From Collybiopsis luxurians FD-317 M1 (taxonomy: Eukaryota > Basidiomycota > Agaricomycetes > Agaricales > Omphalotaceae): 11,702 nucleotides of DNA. The notes below the pieces were generated by a model that saw nothing but the letters and a program-made list of their open reading frames with translations, did not search any database and had not been told where the DNA came from. Position numbers and translations under genes: made by a program. The DNA lies in contig KN834811.1 in NCBI GenBank assembly GCA_000827265.1, positions 317,457 to 329,158 on the forward strand, in the 5' to 3' direction. This document shows positions 1 to 7,385 of this stretch, one piece after another; the first letter of the stretch is position 1; every line of letters starts with the position of its first letter.

Positions 1-184
1 ATGAAAATTATTTTGATTGTAGACAGCTCACAGAGTTGCATCATGTGACTTATGTCAAATTTCAGTTTCTATGAGTTATCTACAACTAAGAAGGTATCCT
101 TGTCATGCATTTAGGATAGATTAAAGCATAGGTATATATATTCAATATAATTTTGCCTTATTTGGTAATATTTACAGCATCACT

Positions 185-211
185 CCTCAGGTATCCAAAG
201 GATACCTGAGG
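185..211. repeat. 12-bp perfect inverted repeat with AAA loop
   Basis: CCTCAGGTATCC (185-196) is followed by AAA and its exact complement GGATACCTGAGG (200-211). It opens the CAGGT motif array that follows and uses the same CCTNAGGT word. Confidence 0.85.
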
Positions 212-233
212 TTTGCCCAGGATATTGGCATTT

Positions 234-327
234 CCTAGGTTACCTGAGGTTCACCCAGGTTGCACAGGTCACCTAGGTCACCCAGGTCCCTCAGGTTGCT
301 CCAGGTTGCCTCCTAGGTAACCTGAGG
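234..327. repeat. Degenerate 9-11-bp tandem array of CCNAGGT motifs
   Basis: Ten successive units share the core AGGT after CC, CT or CA: CCTAGGTTA, CCTGAGGTTCA, CCCAGGTTG, CACAGGTCA, CCTAGGTCA, CCCAGGTCC, CTCAGGTTG, CTCCAGGTTG, CCTCCTAGGTAA and CCTGAGG. The flanking words CCTAGGTTACCTGAGG (234-249) and CCTAGGTAACCTGAGG (312-327) frame the array. It contrasts in base composition with its AT-rich surroundings. It could be a minisatellite or the subterminal region of a DNA transposon, where short repeated words often bind transposase. Confidence 0.7.
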
Positions 328-341
328 CTCAGACCATTTTT

Positions 342-461
342 CCTGATGATGTATATGTCCTGCTTGCAGTAATATCTTATGGGATCATCAAAATCAGACC
401 TAAAACTTGAATGCACTGCTTGGAACAATGCACTGAAGAAAGAAGGAGCAACTATAATCTT
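342..461 (-). pseudogene. Unidentified coding-like fragment, inverted copy 1
   Basis: On the minus strand this encodes KIIVAPSFFSALFQAVHSSF, continuing through RSDFDDPIRYYCKQDIYII without a stop. The same protein stretch is encoded, diverged, on the plus strand at 681-802. Conservation follows codons, with synonymous and conservative changes (for example FRSDF against FKADF, and the shared YCKQDIYI), so both derive from a sequence once selected as protein. I do not recognise the family; a transposable-element protein is likely because the copies are inverted and repeated. The open frame runs on into the CAGGT array and so ends in non-coding repeat. Confidence 0.55.
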
Positions 462-680
462 AGCAAACTTTTGGTGCACACTCTGATGACATATTTACTC
501 CATTTTATTGGGGTGGAACACATTTGACTCATATGAAAGTTCTACATAACATTCCTGCTTCTTGTAAAGTACAAATTGGTTCAACTGGGAAACTTGACCA
601 TTCCTATCCATCCCAAAGATTATATTTCTGATGGATATATGGATAAATGACCTGCATGGATGAGATTCAAATATTTTCAG

Positions 681-802
681 GGCATGATGGTGATTCCTAC
701 ATTATTCAGCTCACTTTTTCATGCAATGTACTTGAGTTTTAAGGCTGATTTCAACTAGTCCATAAGATAATATTGCAAGCAGGACATATACATTCTAAAC
801 AG
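681..802 (+). pseudogene. Unidentified coding-like fragment, inverted copy 2 (two stops)
   Basis: On the plus strand, in the frame GGC ATG ATG GTG, this reads GMMVIPTLFSSLFHAMYLSF, then KADFN, stop (TAG), SIR, stop (TAA), YCKQDIYIL. It aligns codon by codon with the minus-strand copy at 342-461. The two stops replace an Asp and a Tyr codon of that copy, so this copy is dead. About 220 bp of unrelated-looking spacer separates the copies. Function unknown. Confidence 0.55.
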
Positions 803-1079
803 AACCTTGAAATAGTTGATGACAGTGTCAGGATACATTTCCAGGGGGGTCCAATGCTAATCAGCCCCCATCTGACTCCCTGAGCTCATTGTTTTGCACA
901 ACAAGTTTGACACAAGTGCCTATTTAACACCTGCGGTCTGCATCGCTACTGCTTTTTTTTTTGCCACACAAAACCTATTTCTTTCCTTTCAGTACACTTT
1001 AAATAGTGTAAACATGCACTCAACAGTTCAAACTTTCATTCTAACAATATCTGAACCTTTTGGTAATAATGAACATTGT

Positions 1080-1142
1080 GTGGGAGGCAGCCAACAATGA
1101 GCGGGAGGCGGAAGTCAGTGAGTGGGAGGCAGGGAGCAATGA
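1080..1142. repeat. Three 21-bp tandem repeats
   Basis: The units GTGGGAGGCAGCCAACAATGA (1080-1100), 1101-1121 and 1122-1142 each begin GYGGGAGGC and end RTGA. A partial relative, CAGACAGGCAATGA, follows to 1156. The purine bias and phase suggest a minisatellite; the plus-strand open frame that crosses the first unit is not convincing as a gene. Confidence 0.75.
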
Positions 1143-1183
1143 CAGACAGGCAATGATCAACATATCAAACAGTATGCACCAAA

Positions 1184-1246
1184 CTTGAACCAAATATGAA
1201 CCAGTGTGAACTAGTCACTAACTGGTTGCCAACCAGTCGCCAACCT
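1184..1246. repeat. Degenerate 10-11-bp repeat of GAACCA/CAACCA words
   Basis: Successive units CTTGAACCAA, ATATGAACCA, GTGTGAACTA, GTCACTAACTG, GTTGCCAACCA and GTCGCCAACCT have a period of about 10-11 bp. Within it ACTGGTT-GCC-AACCAGT (1221-1237) is a perfect 7-bp stem. Confidence 0.55.
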
Positions 1247-1535
1247 TCCTAAAGAAGCTACCACAGCATCACTGTGTTGGTAACTTTCATTCTCTCAGCA
1301 GCCTGTTTCCTAATTTTTCTAGCAAGCTGGTTCAAATTCCAAAATGAATAATTCATTGCATACATGCTGACCCTTCAATAAATAAAATTGTTGTGATTGC
1401 TGTCCATGTGTAGTGCCAGTTATACATTACATGCAATTGACCACTATAATGGGTGCTGTGTGTGAATATGACAGTTGTAAGCCGAGACTAACCATGTCAA
1501 GTATGAGAAAGTATTGCCAAGTAATTTTGGAATAT

Positions 1536-1670
1536 AATTGCTACTGCAATTTGTTTCAGTGGCTGAACAGATCAGTCACTGAAAATAATTGCTGCTGCAA
1601 TCTATTTTAGTGGCTGAACAGATCAGTCACTGCAAACAATTGCTCTGCTGTTTATTTCAGATCACTCGAT
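1536..1670. repeat. 51-bp tandem repeat, each full unit holding a palindrome
   Basis: Unit 1 is 1536-1586, unit 2 is 1587-1637, and a shortened third unit begins at 1638. Units start AATTGCTNCTGCAAT and share GTGGCTGAACAGATCAGTCA. Inside each full unit CAGTGGCTGA-ACAGA-TCAGTCACTG forms a stem of about 10 bp with one G-T type mismatch (1557-1581 in unit 1). The third unit lacks the hairpin and keeps only TTTCAGATCACT. Since 51 is divisible by three, the frame stays open across the repeat and gives a repeated NCYCNLFQWLNRSVTE-like peptide, probably without meaning. Confidence 0.85.
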
Positions 1671-1863
1671 ACTAACTATATCATCAATTGAACATAACTC
1701 CTGCCACCCCCTACTGCACATGAATCCCACTGCAGTAGATGCATATACAGTGGCATACATTATCAATGAGTGTATATATATTTCCCATTTATATGTGTAT
1801 GGTTCGTCTCAATACTATTCAATTTAATCTGCCAAGTACAATAAGGAATGAATGAAAAAATGA

Positions 1864-2289
1864 ATAGTCCCACCTGCGGGACGCAAATATTGTACGGGCA
1901 GGTTCAATATATGGTACCCGCAATACCTGTTTGGATGGCATGCCACTCAATACATACCCCAAGAAATGTAAGCATTAGTTACTGAGGAATCAGGTGCCCG
2001 AGAAAAGTATTTCACCTGGTTCACTCAGGAGTTTGATGTCTTTGCTACTAATATCTACAAAGGATTGAATACTCCTGAGATTAACCTACCGACTGCTTGG
2101 GATGTGTTTCGTCGAATGGCTACAGAAATGAAACCAGCTTTTACTCTGTAGTTAACGTTAACTACACCACAATAACTAACAGACATAGATGAATTTTTGA
2201 ATAATCTACCCTTACAATTGGGTCGAAGTGCTGTATCTATTTTATTATTCTTACTTGTAGATCCCTGGGCCTACAGAACCTCAAAAAGG
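1864..2289 (+). pseudogene. Degraded reading frame of unknown family, three internal stops
   Basis: One continuous plus-strand frame of 142 codons is broken only by TAA (1969-1971), TAG (2149-2151) and TAA (2173-2175), and ends at TAG 2290-2292. Parts look strongly protein-like: RFNIWYPQYLFGWHATQYIP, then TEESGAREKYFTWFTQEFDV, FATNIYKGLNTPEINLPTAW, DVFRRMATEMKPAFTL, and after the stops LTDIDEFLNNLPLQLGRSAV. There is no start codon in frame at the left edge, where TGA (1861-1863) closes it. Aromatic-rich segments suggest a globular protein, perhaps from a transposable element, but I recognise no family. Each stop differs from a Gln codon (CAA or CAG) by one C-to-T change. Confidence 0.5.
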
Positions 2290-2760
2290 TAGGACCTGGG
2301 TGTGAAATGATTGAAATAGGCACTCGGGCCGCCAGATCTCACAGGCCTCGGCCTCGGTGACAGCCATCAAACTCAAACCGATTTTTAAAAATGAACCGGG
2401 GCGTTCCCGCCTACCGTATGCTATAGCAAGATATTATTTATAATCTATGAATCACTGTAGCAAGTAAATAATTTTAATATCTTTGTCTCTAGCTCAACCA
2501 ATTGTAGTTTTGCAGTTTAGTTTAGGTACAGCGAGAGTGTTGGCTGAGGCGTGTAGTTCACTGCGCTCGTACCTGAGCTTAGTTCAGTGTAGGATGGGTA
2601 GGCGGGATAAATCAGGTAGAACAGAAACAGGAGAGTGGGGGTGTAGACCGGCGACGAGAGGTGCTGAGAGGGAGAAGTGACAGCTTCTTTGTGAACCAGG
2701 TGGTGGTGGAAGGTGGATAGTGTACCTCGGTAGCACATTGCTAGGGACGTACACAGCACG

Positions 2761-2787
2761 GTTCATAGACTCTCTGGTCTTATGAAC
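2761..2787. repeat. Hairpin with 10-bp stem
   Basis: GTTCATAGAC (2761-2770) pairs with GTCTTATGAAC (2777-2787) around TCTCTG, with one bulged T. It lies inside the gene-free GC-richer stretch. Confidence 0.6.
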
Positions 2788-2867
2788 TGCGCATGGGTTC
2801 GGAGAGGGCAGACAAATGTGTCGTTCATGTTCAAGGGTGTCGGTTCCGTGGTTGCGTTCAGGTGGTA

Positions 2868-2894
2868 GGGCTAGGGCTTAGGGGCAAGGCTGGG
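2868..2894 (+). other. G-quadruplex motif resembling telomeric repeat
   Basis: Four G-runs, GGG-CTA-GGG-CTTA-GGGG-CAAGGCT-GGG, have loops of 3, 4 and 7 nt and fit the usual G3 rule for a three-layer quadruplex. The first part, TAGGGCTAGGGCTTAGGGG, is close to the fungal telomere repeat TTAGGG with inserted C. A weaker two-layer candidate lies at 2699-2716. Confidence 0.55.
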
Positions 2895-3480
2895 TTTTGC
2901 TTGGTTGCCTTAGAGGGTAGCGGGGCTCAGGGACAGTTAAAGGGTTAATGGTTCAATAATATTGTCTTTCTAGGTGCTTGGCTGTGAATTCCTCAAGCAT
3001 TACACAGCTTACCTGCCTAATTTGTGCTTCCGTACCCTTCCTTCTTCTGTCTCCTTCTAGCAAATTCCTGTGCTTGGTTCTGGTAAGTTCTGCCAGTGAG
3101 TTCTTGAGGTAAATATTGTGGGTTAGGGTGTGCAGTGGTGCCTCTGAGCTGTTAGGCTCAGAATGGTGATGGTAAGATAAGTAATTGTCTATTGTTGTCG
3201 GCCTTCAGAGTAGGCCTTTTATACTCTACAATAAGTATTCTAAAAGTATCTACAAGGTAAGTAGCAGTTCTACTACATTCCATGAATCACTAATACCGCA
3301 GTAATTATCTAAGTAATCTACGAATAAATGTTACTAAGCTTCATACCGGAGTTGCTAGTTCTAGTCAAAGCATTGGATCACAACAGTAATGTACAGGTGG
3401 CGGATGTAGGGGGAGAGTTGTGGCAGCTGGGAATGCCTGTCGGCGCTCACTAGCGCCCTTGGGCCCCTTGTTTTTTACTG

Positions 3481-3740
3481 AAAACAATTTAGCTGTCTGA
3501 CATTACTTCCATCATTATATTCCGGCTTCAAGCATCCATGTCATCTGTGTTTAGCTCACTTGAGGTGGGCTCTGTCCATTTCACCAATCTGATTGATGCA
3601 GTACATAGGAGATCAATTACTACAGATAAATATATAAATAGACAGCAAGATGCTCTACAGATATTCCTAGGTATTTTGCTAAGTGGCAATCATTTGTTAA
3701 CATGACCTCGGGTGATCAATTTGTTGGTCAATAACTTTAA
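3481..3740. other. Downstream region of the seven-transmembrane gene
   Basis: This AT-rich stretch follows the stop codon at 3741 on the minus strand and would hold its 3' untranslated region. I see no perfect AATAAA on that strand and no other gene. Confidence 0.4.
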
Positions 3741-5117
3741 TCATATCCTTTGCAGCCCATTCTTGTGGACACTACTCAGTTCTACAGCTGACTCTCCTGC
3801 TATATGTCCGCTCTTGATTGTCGACCCTTGGAGATTATAGGTATCCCCCAAACGGGCAGATGGAGAGGCAACTGGATGAAATTTCCTTCCTGAATCCGAG
3901 TACAAAGTAGATTCGTGGTTGAGACCCAAACCCACACGAACCACTATGAGGGTTGGAACAATTGCCTTGATGTAAATGGTTTTGAGATAGCCATTCATAA
4001 GATACTAGAAAAACCTACACTTATTTGCCCAAGTGGATCCCCAATGATAGCACCGGCTTGGGTGTGTAGAAGGAACAACGTCATGAGAACTACAGTGCAG
4101 ATGCTGTATATAGCTCCTGACTCAACAATGGTCCACGCGGCACTCATTTGGCGCCTCGAGCCAAATCCTGCCACTTTGCTTATTCTGGTGTCCCACCAAA
4201 TCCGTCCAGCAATGAGAAGAGTGCATAAAGCCTGGGTGGTAAGAGATATGGCCCAAAGAGCAGTGAGCCAAGATATGACCCGGGAAAGAAATAGGGGGTT
4301 CAAGCCATTAAGGGTCTTCAAGTTAAAGATTGACTTGCAAGAACAAACTAACGACTGTGAGCATGCACCGGCTTCTCATCAACTAAAAAAAATTACCTGT
4401 AGTTCCAAGAAGAAGTAGAATCTTGATAGAAGGCGTTTAGGTCACTTTCCGCGTGGAAGAGCCTGAGCTGGGAGCTTACAGGTAAGATGACAATTTTCAA
4501 ATCCTTTCGCCACACCATGTAAACTCTCCACACCAGTATTCCGTCGCCGATCAAGCTCTGAACAAATGAAAAATTTTAGCTCAACATGAAAACACTTTTC
4601 AATTGAATTAACATTGAAGCAATACGCCGCCTCTTGCAAGACGTGAACCGATGTATCCATATCGAGAAAATAAAAAGTTGAGGCTCCCGGCGTGGCAGCG
4701 GCGGTAGAGACAAAACCTTGAATTAATTGAATTAGTGCGCTCACGACATGCATCGTGGAAAGCATAAATTGCAAGATTGAGGTAACCAGAAGAAAACTAT
4801 ATTCTAATGAGAAAATATGGCAAGAGGAAACCGGAAGACCTTACACTTGAGCCTCTCTACTAACACACGTTCTCTTCAAAAGGACAAAAAGACAGCCAAA
4901 AAATAGAACAATGCTAAAATGAGTTGTTACGAGTCAATTAAAGTATTTAAATAGGAGTACTGAACTTCCGAGTTACAACGTACTTGACACCTGTGGGCGG
5001 AAAAGTGAGCACTATTATACAACAAGTACGATGGGGCATTAAATGCATACCGTAGAGGAGAGTAGTAAGCCATAGTCCAACAAGGGCAGCCATGTCCGGG
5101 GAGGTGTCTTTGGCCAT
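3741..5117 (-). CDS. Seven-transmembrane membrane protein, agaricomycete family, 8 exons, 327 aa
   Basis: Exons on the minus strand, in order: 5117-5051, 4990-4984 (7 nt), 4913-4845, 4796-4613, 4557-4480, 4421-4397 (25 nt), 4347-4019, 3965-3741. All intron phases agree and the joined frame has no stop before TGA. Introns are 48-70 nt; donors include GTATGC, GTACGT, GTAAGG and GTAGGT, and all end in AG. The GTTAAT donor (4612) is the weakest. Hydrophobic helices lie near residues 12-37, 48-76, 98-125, 129-147, 165-193, 212-237 and 247-268, followed by a polar Ser-rich tail of about 58 residues. Motifs I associate with an unnamed agaricomycete seven-helix family are LYGVN (21-25), LIGDGILVWR (111-120), ILPILLLLGTT (133-143), AGRIW (190-194), VESGAIYS (218-225) and IVPTLIVVRVGLG (255-267). 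Length is as expected for that family. A receptor-like role at a membrane is plausible; ligand and function are unknown. No conventional six-frame ORF shows the whole gene. Expression is untested; intactness is inferred from the frame. Confidence 0.85.
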
Positions 5118-5164
5118 TTTGAAATGCCTTGGCCCCTAGAGAACCCTCTCTTCAAATGGCTGAT

Positions 5165-5172
5165 CTTTTAAA
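5165..5172 (-). promoter_or_regulatory. Possible TATA-like box of the seven-transmembrane gene
   Basis: Reading on the minus strand, TTTAAAAG lies 48 nt upstream of the chosen ATG at 5117. Spacing suits a fungal core promoter, but such AT-rich words are frequent and no transcription start is known. Confidence 0.25.
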
Positions 5173-5358
5173 CCTCAAAATTGACCGCATTTGGCGAGCT
5201 AGCTTGGGCTGACAAGATTGCTCATTTGAAACAGTCAGACCAAGATACCATTTCCATCACTTCGTTCCCGGTTGTGGCTGTTACAAATTTGAACATATTA
5301 TGGACCTGGAAAACCACGTGCGCTCGAATGAAAATTCCTTAACACTAGATCGTCGTCG

Positions 5359-5407
5359 GCGCGTGCGCCACAACACTAGTGATGATCTAGTGTTGTGGCA
5401 CACGCGC
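5359..5407. repeat. Long hairpin: 21-bp arms, 7-nt loop
   Basis: Left arm 5359-5379 and right arm 5387-5407 are complementary at 20 of 21 positions, around the loop TGATGAT (5380-5386). The inner 13 bp (GCCACAACACTAG and its complement) are perfect and the outer 7 bp are alternating GC-rich sequence. A second, partly competing pairing exists: AACACTAGATC at 5341-5351 is complementary to GATCTAGTGTT at 5384-5394. It lies 240-290 bp upstream of the seven-transmembrane gene start. The CACGTG at 5315-5320 lies just beyond it. It could be a short fold-back element, a cruciform-forming regulatory site or a transposon footprint; the sequence does not decide. Confidence 0.85.
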
Positions 5408-6500
5408 GCTCGAAGATCTAGCCGTTTGACTTTATCCGTTGCCACAACCAACTCACAAAGACCGACAACTAAATTAATTGTATCAGCAATTTGCTCCACA
5501 TCGGCGAATTTTGTCGAACGCTGATGTGGCCAAGAACAGGCCGTCACATCTCATTCATTATCCGTGGCAGATAAACTATTCCAATAGTTCACTACGTGTT
5601 TCACCATGATTGGACACATTTTTCAGATGCTAAATCAAATGTAGCAAGCTAGACAAGGCAGTGAGATAGTTGATATTGAAAATATCTTGAATGACGATCC
5701 AAATGCAGCAAGTGTGCCAAGACAGGGAGATCGGGGATATACTGTATCAAGCTGGGTTTGGAGCACGGGGTGACAGACTCACAGGATCAGCGCTGATGGT
5801 GCCTTACAGTGCCTGTGGAGAGATTCAGCCTTGCATCCTGCTGACCTTGGCTACACTTGTTCAGCATGCATGCCTGAGGCGAGAGCATCCGTACTATGAT
5901 TGTCATCCCTGTGTCAGGAATACGTGATCTACAGTTGAAAGTCCATCTCGTAGCGGTAGCATACATGGATGTAGAATTATTTGATCACTCAGTTAATATT
6001 TTACACCGGCTCCTATTCAGAATATTTTTGCATCGACGGCACGTAGGACGTGGGCAGCACCTTGAATCACGTCCATTCTTCCATTTCTTTATTAGTTCGC
6101 ACATTATGTTAAATGCGCAACTTAAATTACACCTCCGATTCATGCACATCGATGCTAGCAACCCAGTGCATTTTGATGCCTATACACATTGGCGGAAGTT
6201 TGGAAGGATTAACATTGGATGGCGGGAATCTGGGCCGGACAAGAAGCATAGCAATTAGTTTGCAGAAAGGTTGACGAATCTTCATATTGAAAGTAAGTGG
6301 TAGACTGGAATGGTTGATTGGCGGGGTACAGTGCGATGGTGTGGTCAAGGAAAGTTGGACTAGAATAACATAGAAGGAGCTGAAGTGGAAAGCCGAGTGG
6401 CCCTGATAGAGCTGTAAGCCGAATTCAAGCAGATAAATGAACAAGGATCTTACCTAATTGAGCAGGTAATCTTTTTGGTGACTGGTCTCGGACGGTGACT
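5408..6500. other. Region without recognisable gene
   Basis: Open frames exist on the plus strand (5691-5927 and 5896-6258) and the minus strand (6444-6127), but none shows a known motif, and the later two overlap on opposite strands. A diverged 33-bp direct repeat occurs at 5637-5669 and 5701-5733 (25 of 33 positions; AAATGNAGCAAG, then CAAG, CAG and GAGAT). The stretch at 5670-5850 has some protein-like texture in two frames, so a decayed gene cannot be excluded. Confidence 0.35.
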
Positions 6501-6583
6501 GACAAAGTAACTTTTAGAATTTGAACTCCGCTAACTTGGCCTTACAAAAGTAACTTAAGTTACTTTCTCCCAAGTTACTTTGT
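6501..6583. mobile_element. Miniature ACAAAGT inverted-repeat element (copy A)
   Basis: ACAAAGTAACTT at 6502-6513 is the exact complement of AAGTTACTTTGT at 6572-6583. The first 56 bp equal copy B at 10147-10202 except for three bases. Copy A differs inside by a perfect 20-bp palindrome built on AAAGTAACTT (6547-6566). The right end forms another stem: 6571-6583 pairs with 6588-6600 across the loop GATG (12 of 13 pairs). The motif GAACTCCGCTAACTTG recurs inverted at 6729-6742 and, with one change, directly at 6754-6768. Confidence 0.6.
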
Positions 6584-6768
6584 GATGACAATGTAACTTG
6601 ACTAACTTGATTAACTTGTTCTACTTTCCTTACTTCTTATGCATCAGACTAGCTGTGCAACAGGATTTTACTACCGAAATTGTCAACCAAATATACAAAT
6701 TAATTTCGATATCAGATCGACATTTGATCAAGTTAGCGGAGTCTCAATTTTTGAACCCCGCTAACTTG
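6525..6768. repeat. CCGCTAACTTG repeat, two direct and one inverted copy
   Basis: ACTCCGCTAACTTG (6525-6538) is exactly inverted as CAAGTTAGCGGAGT (6729-6742), giving a 218-bp unit with 14-bp inverted ends. A third copy with one change, CCCCGCTAACTTG, follows in direct orientation (6756-6768) and makes a 12-of-13 stem with the second. The unit overlaps copy A of the ACAAAGT element. The short open frame between the copies has no recognisable product. Confidence 0.6.
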
Positions 6769-6771
6769 TTC

Positions 6772-7367
6772 CTATTGATGTACTAGAGTTGATACCGAAA
6801 ATGTCGGTATAGAAAACCTTTTGCAGTTCTTTGTTTATCCTGCTTAAACTTGAAACATGTCAAATATACATATTGAGCTTTAAAGTTTCCAAGTTTGAGA
6901 ATTTTTAGAACTCTCCATGTTGTGCCAGCTGCCTCCCGAGAAAGGATGCCAAAATCGCAGGAGTTGATACCCGGACCGCCGCTTTCCGGAGCTGATGGGA
7001 AAGTGCGGTTTTCACCATCCTCATTCATTTTGGGAAGGATATGTTTTGGTTAAAATTCCCGGATAATGCTCAAAGGTTTCTTTCTGACATAAATAGCTTG
7101 AACCTCGAAACAGGAAAGAGAGTGAGTATTTTCCATGCTTCCCGATGCCAATAAGTGGAAAAAACCACTGTTTTAACACTTGAAAAACTTCTCCATTATT
7201 TTCCAGCTCATTAATCCTCACTCAAAGTTGATAAATCTATTAAATAACGCTAATTCAGTGTACAAAAAAAGTTTTAGGGAGAACGGTCCAGAAATGCGCT
7301 CAAGCGAAACAATTTTTTTACGACAGTATCAACTCTAGGTCCGGTGTCAACTCTAGTGCATCGATAG
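6772..7367. mobile_element. 596-bp non-autonomous element with 26-bp terminal inverted repeats
   Basis: The left end 6772-6797 (CTATTGATGTACTAGAGTTG onward) and the complement of the right end 7342-7367 agree at 23 of 26 positions; all three differences are T on the left against C on the right. An extra partial copy of the right end, GTATCAACTCTAG, sits just inside at 7326-7338. Two open frames on the minus strand inside (7028-6783 and 7221-7021) show no transposase motif I recognise, so the element appears unable to move itself. No clear target-site duplication is visible. The palindrome TAACTTG-TCGT-CAAGTTA (7368-7385) directly abuts its right side and resembles the ends of the ACAAAGT elements. 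Confidence 0.65.
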
Positions 7368-7385
7368 TAACTTGTCGTCAAGTTA
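7368..7385. repeat. TAACTTG palindrome next to the 596-bp element
   Basis: TAACTTG (7368-7374) and CAAGTTA (7379-7385) pair perfectly around TCGT. It resembles the junction near 10207, where two ACAAAGT-type ends face each other, and may be the remnant of a third such element. A lone related end, GCGACAAAGTAATTTT, occurs at 7803-7818. Confidence 0.5.

Larger units (their letters stand above)
2293..3480. other. GC-richer gene-free stretch, probable repeat remnant
   Basis: No frame here looks like protein. The stretch stands out from its AT-rich flanks. It begins with a CpG-rich block (2320-2420) containing GGCCTCGGCCTCGG, continues with a G-rich plus strand (2580-2950), and ends near a small hairpin GGCGCT-CACT-AGCGCC with a following T run (around 3440-3475). 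An intron-like stretch runs from GTATGC at 2416 to CTCTAG at 2492, with no coding exons around it. It may be a decayed long terminal repeat or similar, but no second copy lies in the window to prove it. Confidence 0.35.

Noticed and set aside
185..327. CRISPR array
   Set aside because: Units are 9-11 bp, degenerate, without spacers, and the context is eukaryotic.
1864..2289. Alternative genetic code (TAA/TAG read as Gln)
   Set aside because: The smooth reading is suggestive, but the nuclear seven-transmembrane gene uses the standard code and the repeats around are plainly decayed; C-to-T mutation is simpler.
3435..3475. Helitron 3' end (hairpin GGCGCT-CACT-AGCGCC)
   Set aside because: A CTRR end at the expected distance after the hairpin is missing.
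4325..4396. A frameshift in the seven-transmembrane gene near residue 144
   Set aside because: Using the acceptor at CACAG (4356-4360 area) breaks the frame, but the acceptor TTAG at 4348-4351 restores it with a 49-nt intron, so no mutation is needed.
3915..4418. A 167-aa plus-strand ORF, the longest in the window
   Set aside because: It is the antisense shadow of exons 6 to 8 of the minus-strand gene and has no protein-like features of its own.
4442..4774. A 110-aa single-exon ORF on the minus strand
   Set aside because: It reads through an intron: its first part is exon 4 of the seven-transmembrane gene, and after 4613 it enters intron 4 and then exon 5 in the wrong frame.
5637..5850. Fragment of a KDZ-type transposase (SWVW motif near 5745)
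   Set aside because: Only a four-residue resemblance; the residues after it do not match what I know of that family.
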